Origin: a virus
Reading direction: 5' to 3' (one strand)
Length of the DNA: 21,064 nucleotides
Virus record (IMG/VR): IMGVR_UViG_3300025759_000868
Location: 1-21,064 of that record
Made by a program: the position numbers and the translations under genes. Under the pieces are notes generated by a model. It was not told where the DNA came from and ran no database searches. It was given only the letters and a program-made list of their open reading frames with translations. Within the stretch, counting starts at the first letter, position 1; each line of letters opens with the position of its first letter. Below, piece by piece: positions 7,246 to 13,303 of the stretch.

Positions 7246-8028
7246 TTAGTCATTAAATAGTTTGTCAAATGCATCAGCAACATTTGTTTTCACTTCATCA
7301 GATGGTGCATTTGGCTCATCAGTGGAATTAGTATCAGCTGTTGGTGCTGCTACACTTTCGGGTGCATCTGCATCTGCATTCTCTGGGTTCAGCCAGGTTT
7401 GCAATAACTCCTTTAATTCGTCATAAGACGGCTCAGGATAGATATCTTCAATTTTTGGCTGATTCATGATTTTTTCAGCAATTGCTTTATCTTCAGTTGC
7501 CGGCGTTACATTTGGTTTAACACGAATTGATGTTTTTGGATATTCGCCTTGCATAGTCGGCTTAATAAATTCAATATCAATATCGCGACCCGATGTTAAA
7601 TCGGTGATATCACCATAATCAGGATCCGAAATAATTGATAATAGTTCTGAATAGATAGTTTTACCAAACCCCCAAAATTTAACACCTTCCGATTCTTTAC
7701 CTCGAACGATAACTGGAACAAACGTTCTCATTTTAGGTTCAATTTTTCTTCCTTGCAACCAATCGTCTTTATCTCCAGTATTTTTTAATTTCTCTGCAAA
7801 TTCTGCAATTGGATCTGGATTGCCGTTTGTAACTGGAGATAGCAAACTTCTTTTTGCTACTTCGTAGTTAAAATACAATTCTAAAAATGGATTTTCTTTT
7901 CGGTACACATATGGAACTATACGTACTCTTGTTTTCCCTGGCTCGGGTTTGAACAACATTTGTTTTTTGTTGTCAGTGTTGTTCAATTGGTTAAGTTTGT
8001 TTTTAATCGCGCTTAAATCTAATGCCAT
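7246..8028 (-). CDS. gp32-like single-stranded DNA-binding protein
   Basis: A 260-residue T4 gp32-type ssDNA-binding protein, which coats exposed ssDNA and coordinates replication and recombination enzymes. Evidence: a basic N-terminal segment with K-N-K-L-N-Q-L (9-15) for cooperative binding; an OB-fold core with F-K-P-x-P-G-K-T-R-V-R-I-V-P-Y (26-40) and V-K-F-W-G-F-G-K (116-123); a P/A/D/E-rich linker (about 217-245); and an acidic/aromatic tail ending D-A-F-D-K-L-F-N-D. The gene lies directly upstream of the recombinase. The protein has no cysteine at all, so the zinc site of T4 gp32 is absent; the equivalent stretch reads S-L-L-S-P-V-T-N-G. An AAAGGA site precedes the ATG, and a sigma70-like promoter lies about 45 bases upstream. 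Confidence 0.9.
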   Translation of the reverse strand: MALDLSAIKNKLNQLNNTDNKKQMLFKPEPGKTRVRIVPYVYRKENPFLELYFNYEVAKRSLLSPVTNGNPDPIAEFAEKLKNTGDKDDWLQGRKIEPKMRTFVPVIVRGKESEGVKFWGFGKTIYSELLSIISDPDYGDITDLTSGRDIDIEFIKPTMQGEYPKTSIRVKPNVTPATEDKAIAEKIMNQPKIEDIYPEPSYDELKELLQTWLNPENADADAPESVAAPTADTNSTDEPNAPSDEVKTNVADAFDKLFND

Positions 8029-8070
8029 GATTTTTTCCTTTAAGTTATTAATTTATTTTATTTATTAATT

Positions 8071-8118
8071 ATATTGTAGATAATTAATTCGTTAATTCCA
8101 AGTAAGTTGTTAATTTTT
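8071..8118 (-). repeat. Direct repeat copy 1 (promoter region of gp32 gene)
   Basis: About 48 bases that recur at 8370-8418 with roughly seven differences and one indel. It contains a promoter-like pair plus a shared TTAACGA-T-TTAATTATC spacer and an A-rich tract upstream. Both copies point the same way and each precedes a gene start. Confidence 0.85.
8073..8101 (-). promoter_or_regulatory. Sigma70-like promoter for gp32 gene
   Basis: On the minus strand: -35 TTGGAA (8101-8096), a 17-base spacer, and -10 TACAAT (8078-8073). An A-tract rich region upstream resembles an UP element. It lies 44 bases before the gp32 ATG. The same arrangement, with the same spacing, occurs in the second repeat copy, which supports a functional site. 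Confidence 0.65.
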
Positions 8119-8153
8119 TTTAATTATTTAATTTTTTAATTGTAAGTTTATTC

Positions 8154-8354
8154 TCAAGTCCATCTAGGATCTCGCAATACATTCGATTCAATTTCTGGAT
8201 CTGTAAATTTGCCGGTTTCTCGGTATGCCATTAATTGATCTTCGGCTAGATCAGGATCATCGGTATAAGATAATATAATATCTAATATATCGTCATCTGA
8301 TAATGTACTGGTCTTTATATTATTTTGTTCTAAAAGTCCCTTTAACTTTATCAG
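8154..8354 (-). CDS. Small tagged phage protein with apparent CTG start
   Basis: A 66-residue open frame that no ATG/GTG/TTG start covers in full. Read from CTG at 8354 it begins (M)IKLKGLLE, which matches the MIRLKPLLE leader of 11-427, and an AAAGGA site lies 5 bases upstream. The body has S-D-D-D-I-L-D-I-I-L-S-Y, A-E-D-Q-L-M-A-Y and ends V-L-R-D-P-R-W-T. No family recognised; it is acidic and helical-looking. The alternative ATG at codon 42 would leave only 25 residues. A strong promoter-like repeat lies just upstream and points into it. Either CTG is a genuine start, or an ATG has mutated (or been miscalled) in this copy. L7-L8-E9 is a possible prohead-protease site. Confidence 0.65.
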   Translation of the reverse strand: MIKLKGLLEQNNIKTSTLSDDDILDIILSYTDDPDLAEDQLMAYRETGKFTDPEIESNVLRDPRWT

Positions 8355-8369
8355 TTTTTCCTTTATTAT

Positions 8370-8418
8370 ATATAATAGATAATTAAATCGTTAAGTCCAA
8401 GTAATTGTTTAAGTTTTT
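8370..8418 (-). repeat. Direct repeat copy 2 (promoter region of CTG-start gene)
   Basis: Second copy of the repeat at 8071-8118. It lies between the stop of 8426-8761 and the CTG-start gene. The differences fall mostly outside the TTACTTGGA and TTAATTATCTA blocks. Confidence 0.85.
8372..8400 (-). promoter_or_regulatory. Sigma70-like promoter for CTG-start gene
   Basis: On the minus strand: -35 TTGGAC (8400-8395), a 17-base spacer, and -10 TATTAT (8377-8372), with an A-tract upstream. Initiation about 7 bases after the -10 would give a very short leader carrying AATAAAGGA just before the CTG at 8354. It belongs to the same duplicated element as the gp32 promoter. Confidence 0.65.
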
Positions 8419-8425
8419 TATTGTA

Positions 8426-8761
8426 TTATACTTTATTTTCTATAGTATCCCAATCTACATCCCATTCATAATCTCCGCCGCCCATAACAACAGCTTCTGC
8501 CTGAACTGTCCATTTACCGCCATTTTGATCTGTACCCATTAAATCACCATGCCAAGTATAATTGTCTACCTGATCCTCTAACTCATAGTCATCAAAATCA
8601 ATGTTAACTGTTTGGCCTTTGTGATTGTATATAACATTAACATAAGGCAAGGATCCTTTAATGTCAATTACTTTGTCGAGTGGTGGTTGAGTTTGTTCAG
8701 GTAGATTCTTGGTTGCGAATCTCCTCATATTTTCTGCTAGTATTCCTGATACGTGTTTCAT
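8426..8761 (-). CDS. Tagged small phage protein (ENMRRF-TKNL leader)
   Basis: A 111-residue protein of unknown function. I chose ATG 8761 rather than 8782. It lies one base after the stop of the upstream gene, has GGA five bases ahead, and aligns the leader MKHVSGILAENMRRFATKNLP with the leader of 8763-9392. The leader contains L8-A9-E10, a possible prohead-protease site, followed by the E-N-M-R-R-F-x-T-K-N-L-P block. The body is acidic with many Asp and Trp (Y-T-W-H-G-D-L-M, G-G-K-W-T-V-Q-A, D-Y-E-W-D-V-D-W-D) and looks like a small beta-rich domain. It is likely translationally coupled to the gene before it. Confidence 0.75.
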   Translation of the reverse strand: MKHVSGILAENMRRFATKNLPEQTQPPLDKVIDIKGSLPYVNVIYNHKGQTVNIDFDDYELEDQVDNYTWHGDLMGTDQNGGKWTVQAEAVVMGGGDYEWDVDWDTIENKV

Positions 8762-8762
8762 A

Positions 8763-9392
8763 TTATCCATATTTAAGTTCATCTTTTAATTCTTTAACTA
8801 TTACCAAGAATTGTTTAGCTAGTTTCTTATCTTCTTCAGGTGTTAAATAATCATTATCATCAAAAAATTTGTCTGCTGTATGATTCAATTCTTGCGGTAA
8901 ATTGTCGTCTAAATAATTTAGTGGATAATCTCCGCCAAATTCGCTAGTTAGATCATATAGTTGGTCATATGCTTTTTGAGCTAATCCTTTATTATTATAT
9001 TTCTTTTGATTTTGATTAGGAGATGAACTTGATTCGATATCTGGTGCATAGTGAATTGCTCCAGTTTCTTGATCTCCAATACCTGTAGGTCCTGTCATTA
9101 CATTGAATCGAGTACCTGGTATTATATTGCTCAAAGCATCTCGTATATCAAAATAGACATCATCAATTTCTGTTTTAGCCGGGTCAATAAAAATTGTTAA
9201 TGGAGCTTTAGTACTACCATATGCTATTTCAGTATCTGCTGTAGCATCAATCATTCCCAACTTTTTCAATGACGGTGCTTTTTTAATAGTATTTAAAATA
9301 TCTGTTGAAATATTTTCTTGTAAACTAACTACATCTGCAGGCAGATTCTTAGTACGAAATCTACGCATGTTTTCTTTTAAAATATTTTTCAT
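8763..9392 (-). CDS. Tagged phage protein (ENMRRF-TKNL leader)
   Basis: A 209-residue protein of unknown function. It starts MKNILKE-N-M-R-R-F-R-T-K-N-L-P, the same leader block as the downstream gene 8426-8761 and one that I recall from other marine phage proteins. L5-K6-E7 may be a cleavage site. Residues 40-125 look like an alpha/beta domain (I-D-A-T-A-D-T-E-I-A-Y, L-T-I-F-I-D-P, F-D-I-R-D-A-L). There follows a polar S/N/Q linker (126-141) and a helical, acidic C-terminal half with K-K-L-A-K-Q-F-L-V-I-V-K-E-L. The Shine-Dalgarno sequence is weak (AAAAGAATAATT). It sits among other small tagged genes between the replication and tail modules. Confidence 0.75.
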   Translation of the reverse strand: MKNILKENMRRFRTKNLPADVVSLQENISTDILNTIKKAPSLKKLGMIDATADTEIAYGSTKAPLTIFIDPAKTEIDDVYFDIRDALSNIIPGTRFNVMTGPTGIGDQETGAIHYAPDIESSSSPNQNQKKYNNKGLAQKAYDQLYDLTSEFGGDYPLNYLDDNLPQELNHTADKFFDDNDYLTPEEDKKLAKQFLVIVKELKDELKYG

Positions 9393-9431
9393 AATTATTC
9401 TTTTATATTAAAAAATATTATTTTTTCTATT

Positions 9432-9638
9432 TCAATATTGAATGTTTAATTTCTTTTCAATTTCTTTAACTCTGAACTCTAAATCAATAATGCTCTCCCA
9501 ATATGGGTCATCTGATGATTCAACGCCTTGCATCTTTAAAGATTCTTTCTCTTGTTCTTTCAATGTGAAAGCTTTCACAATTCTTTTTAAATCAGATTCC
9601 GTCAGATTAATCACTTTACCGTTTTTTTTAATTTTCAT
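9432..9638 (-). CDS. Small tagged protein with NLTESDLKRIVK leader
   Basis: A 68-residue protein. Its N-terminus I-N-L-T-E-S-D-L-K-R-I-V-K (10-22) is a short amphipathic motif I recognise as recurring at the start of many small proteins of uncultured marine phages. L12-T13-E14 and L26-K27-E28 are both L-x-E tripeptides. The rest is charged, with a probable coiled-coil end (E-F-R-V-K-E-I-E-K-K-L, 54-64). It follows the 129-residue gene after a GC-rich hairpin and uses an AAAGAAAT Shine-Dalgarno-like sequence. Function unknown; a head-packaged or scaffold-associated role is inference only. Confidence 0.7.
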   Translation of the reverse strand: MKIKKNGKVINLTESDLKRIVKAFTLKEQEKESLKMQGVESSDDPYWESIIDLEFRVKEIEKKLNIQY

Positions 9639-9663
9639 AATTATTTCTTTATTATTATATTAA

Positions 9664-9685
9664 TGGGGAGAAATTAATCTCCCTA
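9664..9685 (-). other. GC-rich hairpin without T run
   Basis: A perfect 6-bp stem GGGAGA/TCTCCC (9666-9671 with 9678-9683) with a 6-base loop. On the minus strand it is followed by CCATTAATATAAT rather than a T run. It lies between the 129-residue gene and the 68-residue tagged gene. It could be a weak terminator, an mRNA-end stabiliser or a processing site. Confidence 0.5.
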
Positions 9686-9709
9686 TAGGTTATTTTAAAT
9701 ATAAATATA

Positions 9710-10099
9710 TCAATTCCACGAAATTTTTTTAAAGAATCCTAAGTCAACTATATGGTAACCTACGTTGTTATCTGATAATATAAAAGAATTCTGGTAATTC
9801 ATCCAGTCTAAATTAAATGTTTTATCTAAAACTCCATTATTCACCGTACGGATTACCTGGTTTAATGCGTTTACTGTATATAATGTATTTGTTTCTTTTT
9901 TTCGGTGTATACTAATAGTATTTTTTGTGCGGTTTATAGTTTCTGATATATTATAGGTGCAATATAGCATATCCGGATCATCTTCATTATAAAATATGAA
10001 TATACGCTTTTCTGGTATTATATAATTTATTTGTATATAATCTGTAACTATATTTAAATCTAATTTATGTGCAAATGTGCAAAGTAGTTGAGTTTTCAC
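9710..10099 (-). CDS. Conserved phage protein of unknown function, GTG start
   Basis: A 129-residue protein. It starts at GTG (10099), supported by GAGG nine bases upstream and by the stop of the nuclease candidate only three bases before. Motifs: M-K-T-Q-L-L-C-T-F at the start, K-R-I-F-I-F-Y-N-E-D-D-P (31-42), L-Y-C-T-Y-N-I, then I-H-R-K-K-E-T-N-T-L-Y-T-V-N-A-L-N (84-100). I recognise the last block as a strongly conserved feature of a small protein found in cyanophages and other T4-like marine phages, often near tail genes, but know no function for it. It may be a structural or assembly accessory. It ends the long tail-side run of tightly packed genes. Confidence 0.75.
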   Translation of the reverse strand: MKTQLLCTFAHKLDLNIVTDYIQINYIIPEKRIFIFYNEDDPDMLYCTYNISETINRTKNTISIHRKKETNTLYTVNALNQVIRTVNNGVLDKTFNLDWMNYQNSFILSDNNVGYHIVDLGFFKKISWN

Positions 10100-10102
10100 T
10101 AA

Positions 10103-11332
10103 TTAGTCCTCAATTAATTCTGTTTCAGAATCGTCTTCAATTTGTTCAGGCAGAATACTTTTTTCTACTATACGAACTCGGCCGGCGTCTACTACGTAAT
10201 ACCGAAAGTCATTAGTAACATTTACACGATTATTTCTAAATACTATAAACAATAAATCATTACCAACTATTTCATCAACCGCAACTTGTAAATCGCTATC
10301 TAATAATTCAGGATTTCTAACATACCGAATTCTTCGTAATTCAGTATTAATATATGTTATGTTTTGACTATTATCTAGAATAGGCGTTAATACTATTTTT
10401 TCTCCCGGTGTTTTCACTGGCTCAATAGACATTTCAATTGGAGTTGCATTTGGCCCTCTTAAAATAACATTGGTATATCCTTCGATATCAGAATTTAATT
10501 TATTTGCATGTAAATAAAATTGTTCTAAGTATCGTTTATCTGTTAAATTTAAATTTCCTGCTAATATAAATGAACGTCGGTCATTTAAATAATTAATAGA
10601 ATCTAAAAACGGCTGTTCGAAATATTCATTAAAGTCAAATTTTGGAGAATCAATTCCCTGTAACTGTGATATACGTTTAAGTGTACTAGTTATTTCATCC
10701 CAAAATTTAAATCTAGTAACGCTACCTTTTGTACCTAAACGAATTGATGCATTTGCTCTTTTTGTATAATCTTTTATTTCATATTGTTGTCCAGCAAGTA
10801 CTAAATCATATGATGTTGTACCTCCCTGTATTTGTGCCCCCCGAAATAACGATGCTAATAATATTTCTCCCTTTCCTAATCCTTTATCATCTAAATTAAA
10901 TAATTCGAAATTAATACCAGATTTATAATTTATTTTATTTAATGACTCTTCTGATATTTTTTGTTGCGAATATAATAAAGATGCAAATTGATTAGCAAAT
11001 TCTTCGGATATATTATTTAAGTATTTAATTGTTAGATTATTCGCTTCGGTTGGTAGTAACTTTAAAAATGTTTTAAATTCTGCAGTTTTACCAACTTCTT
11101 CAATTCGATCTAATAATACCTGATTATCAATTGAGTCGATATCAATCTCCTCCGTTACAATAGTTGTTGGTAATCCTTTAGCAGCTTGGACAATTTGATT
11201 GATTCCCATATCGGACAAATCTGTCATTTCTAAAAGAACATCCCGTAAAACTTCATAATCTTGTTCATTCTTAGGATAACCAGATTCTAATCGATATGTC
11301 CATTCAGTAAGTATAGAGTTGATAGTTGTCAT
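10103..11332 (-). CDS. Putative PD-(D/E)XK nuclease with ILTEW-YR leader
   Basis: A 409-residue protein. A central block fits a PD-(D/E)XK nuclease core: G-L-G-K-G-E156 at the start, S-Y-D176-L-V-L, then Y-E185-I-K187-D-Y, followed by R-L-G-T-K-G (198-203), the usual metal-ligand spacing of E...D...E-x-K. The N-terminus I-L-T-E-W-T-Y-R-L-E-S-G-Y-P resembles the E-W-x-Y-R-x-x-x-G-x-P opening that I recall from a group of marine phage proteins. L8-T9-E10 also fits the L-x-E tag seen in nearby small proteins. The gene overlaps the polymerase-like gene by 4 bases (ATGA), so the two are translationally coupled. Its role could be DNA processing during packaging or repair, or degradation of competitor DNA. 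The assignment is motif-based. Confidence 0.65.
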   Translation of the reverse strand: MTTINSILTEWTYRLESGYPKNEQDYEVLRDVLLEMTDLSDMGINQIVQAAKGLPTTIVTEEIDIDSIDNQVLLDRIEEVGKTAEFKTFLKLLPTEANNLTIKYLNNISEEFANQFASLLYSQQKISEESLNKINYKSGINFELFNLDDKGLGKGEILLASLFRGAQIQGGTTSYDLVLAGQQYEIKDYTKRANASIRLGTKGSVTRFKFWDEITSTLKRISQLQGIDSPKFDFNEYFEQPFLDSINYLNDRRSFILAGNLNLTDKRYLEQFYLHANKLNSDIEGYTNVILRGPNATPIEMSIEPVKTPGEKIVLTPILDNSQNITYINTELRRIRYVRNPELLDSDLQVAVDEIVGNDLLFIVFRNNRVNVTNDFRYYVVDAGRVRIVEKSILPEQIEDDSETELIED

Positions 11333-12651
11333 AACACAATGTCATTCATTTTACTATAAATATCTCCTATCTTACATTTTACCGGCAAATTGCCCTTTGT
11401 TAAAACTTCCCGTATTTTCGGTATTAACTCTTTAGCTTCAGATAATGTTATATCAAATAAAACCGAATCATATGTATATAAAATAATACATGAATTATAA
11501 TCTTGCATTATATTATTTAATTCTGCTAACTTCCGTACGCCAACTTCTGTTTCTAGTGACTGTAAAAAGTAGTTAAATAATTTATACTTAGTCATCTCCG
11601 GAAATTGTTCTTTTGATATTACTCGTTTGTCTAATTGCGTTGTAATAAATCCTTTAGATTTCCAAGTATTCCATAAATTACTAATAAAGTCATTTACTTG
11701 TTTAAAAAATGGTATTGTTAAAAACTCATCATCGATATATCCATATAATAGACGAAATGTAATTTGTTTACTCTGCTCGTATTCTTCATCAGATAACTCA
11801 GATTTACCAAAATAAAACTTCCCAAAGTATGTATGTATACTAACATCTGGAAATGTATATCCGATTAGTAGTGCTATTAACCGTACGTGATACGCGTCAA
11901 AATCCATTTCTACTAATGCGCCGTCACTAAATCTGCTACAGAATGCATCCCTCGTTCCATCTGTTTTATTTATAGCGGCAAAATTAAATCCTCTAAATGC
12001 GTTACTAGGACGTCCCGTACTTGTATGATAATGATAATTTGTATAAACTCGTTTATCTGTTATTAATAACTCATCTGGAAATTTTGAATTTACTTGTAGT
12101 CCATTTTTTTCAATAGCCGCAAAAGTTTTTGGATATAGCGAATTAAATGTTTTATATGATTTAGTTAACTTCACATTTTCAATCATTGGCCAAGCATATT
12201 GCCTGATTTTTTGACACATTGCCAAATGTTGCATTATCGGAATAATTGTATTTACATGTTGTAACCGTTTATGCCTGCGGTGATAAAACGTGTGTGCAGA
12301 TTGCCAATAATGAGATTCATCATATGCTTCGTGATAGGTAAAATACCATAATGATTTCACATCATATGTATTTTCATTACCGCCCAATTGTAACCATATC
12401 TTTTTATCATGGATAAATATATCGTCTAGATCTAGAAACTGTTGTACGTGTGATGAAAAGCCCCTTATTTGTTCAGTATGATTGATAGGAACGAGTCGTT
12501 CTACACCATCTTCGGTATAAACGTATATACAGCATAATTTATTTACTGATACATGTAGCTGATGATCTGTTAATATTGGGACTACTAAACATTTCTTTTG
12601 CTGCATGTATTGAAATAACGAATCCAGTTCTTCAATAATATCAATTATCAT
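11329..12651 (-). CDS. Compact divergent family A DNA polymerase
   Basis: A 440-residue protein whose C-terminal 240 residues match the Pol I polymerase fold. Seen: S-T-G-R214 (thumb/palm motif); R-D-A-F (234-237); motif A E-M-D250-F-D-A-Y-H-V-R, equivalent to D-Y-S-Q-I-E-L-R; the O-helix K295-x3-F299-x3-Y303-G304 with correct spacing; N360-x3-Q364, equivalent to E. coli N845/Q849; and motif C T-Y394-D395-S396 where H-D-E is usual. The catalytic Asp of motif C is kept. The arginine four residues before the O-helix Lys is replaced by Tyr (Y291). The first roughly 200 residues show no exonuclease motifs. It is much shorter than Pol I or T7 polymerase and lies inside the tail-gene run, 4 bases overlapping the nuclease candidate. 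It may be a repair or gap-filling enzyme, or the phage's main polymerase. Confidence 0.85.
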   Translation of the reverse strand: MIIDIIEELDSLFQYMQQKKCLVVPILTDHQLHVSVNKLCCIYVYTEDGVERLVPINHTEQIRGFSSHVQQFLDLDDIFIHDKKIWLQLGGNENTYDVKSLWYFTYHEAYDESHYWQSAHTFYHRRHKRLQHVNTIIPIMQHLAMCQKIRQYAWPMIENVKLTKSYKTFNSLYPKTFAAIEKNGLQVNSKFPDELLITDKRVYTNYHYHTSTGRPSNAFRGFNFAAINKTDGTRDAFCSRFSDGALVEMDFDAYHVRLIALLIGYTFPDVSIHTYFGKFYFGKSELSDEEYEQSKQITFRLLYGYIDDEFLTIPFFKQVNDFISNLWNTWKSKGFITTQLDKRVISKEQFPEMTKYKLFNYFLQSLETEVGVRKLAELNNIMQDYNSCIILYTYDSVLFDITLSEAKELIPKIREVLTKGNLPVKCKIGDIYSKMNDIVL

Positions 12652-12676
12652 ACATAAGTATAATAATAAATTTTAA

Positions 12677-13303
12677 TCAAGAATCCAACCCGTTAATATC
12701 TACTGCCACTTTAATGAGGGTATCTACATAATATTGGGTTGGGTTGTATAAATAATCTGCTACTGCCGGATAATCGGCTTGTAGTAATAATCGAACTCTA
12801 TTGTTTTTATCAATGACGCCTTCTTGCAACACACCATCAATGGTTTTAGACTCTAATGGTCCGGTAATATACCATTTAATTGTAATTGCACTATAAATAT
12901 TATTATCAATATCTCCAGCTTGCCATTGATCATATTGTGTTCGATCAACTTCTATTATTTGATTGTCATTTATTTTGCAAAATAAAAATCTTCTAACATA
13001 TCCAGCTTTTATATTATCATCTGTAATTGTAACTGGTATCGGTCGTACTAATTTATATTTAGTTTTTAAGCCAGGATTCAACTTATTATATAATATTACT
13101 TCCGGATCTATTTGGGGAGGTATAGGTACTAGTTTCTTGGAAGTTTTTTTATTCCAATTTGCACCACTATAATATTCGCCAGTAGTGTATCTATGATATT
13201 GTCCTCTAAATTCAACGCCAGTGTCATATTGAAGTTCGCCGCCGTTGGTATATAACCCAGTTTCTATTTCTGCTGCAGTATAATATAATTTTTGTCTAGA
13301 CAT
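12677..13303 (-). CDS. Virion structural (tail/baseplate-associated) protein
   Basis: A 208-residue protein. Its N-terminal block (L-Y-Y-T-A-A-E-I, G-L-Y-T-N-G-G-E-L, then F-R-G-Q-Y-H-R-Y, T-G-E-Y-Y-S-G-A-N-W, residues 6-50) is a Tyr/Gly-rich motif I recognise from structural genes next to baseplate genes in marine T4-like phages. The C-terminal half is a beta-rich domain without a clear family. Its start overlaps the hub-like gene stop by one base (TAATG), consistent with coupled translation and equal dosage of baseplate parts. The exact place in the virion is not known to me. Confidence 0.7.
   Translation of the reverse strand: MSRQKLYYTAAEIETGLYTNGGELQYDTGVEFRGQYHRYTTGEYYSGANWNKKTSKKLVPIPPQIDPEVILYNKLNPGLKTKYKLVRPIPVTITDDNIKAGYVRRFLFCKINDNQIIEVDRTQYDQWQAGDIDNNIYSAITIKWYITGPLESKTIDGVLQEGVIDKNNRVRLLLQADYPAVADYLYNPTQYYVDTLIKVAVDINGLDS

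Noticed and set aside
7355-7385. Short TGCATC direct repeat in the gp32-like gene
   Set aside because: It encodes part of the low-complexity D/A-rich linker and needs no further explanation.
8762-8782. Earlier ATGs (8782 and 8770) for the 111-residue tagged gene
   Set aside because: They overlap the preceding gene. ATG 8761 has GGA at good spacing and aligns the tag with its neighbour.
9664-9685. Calling the GGGAGA/TCTCCC hairpin a terminator
   Set aside because: No T run follows on the minus strand, so it is listed only as a hairpin.
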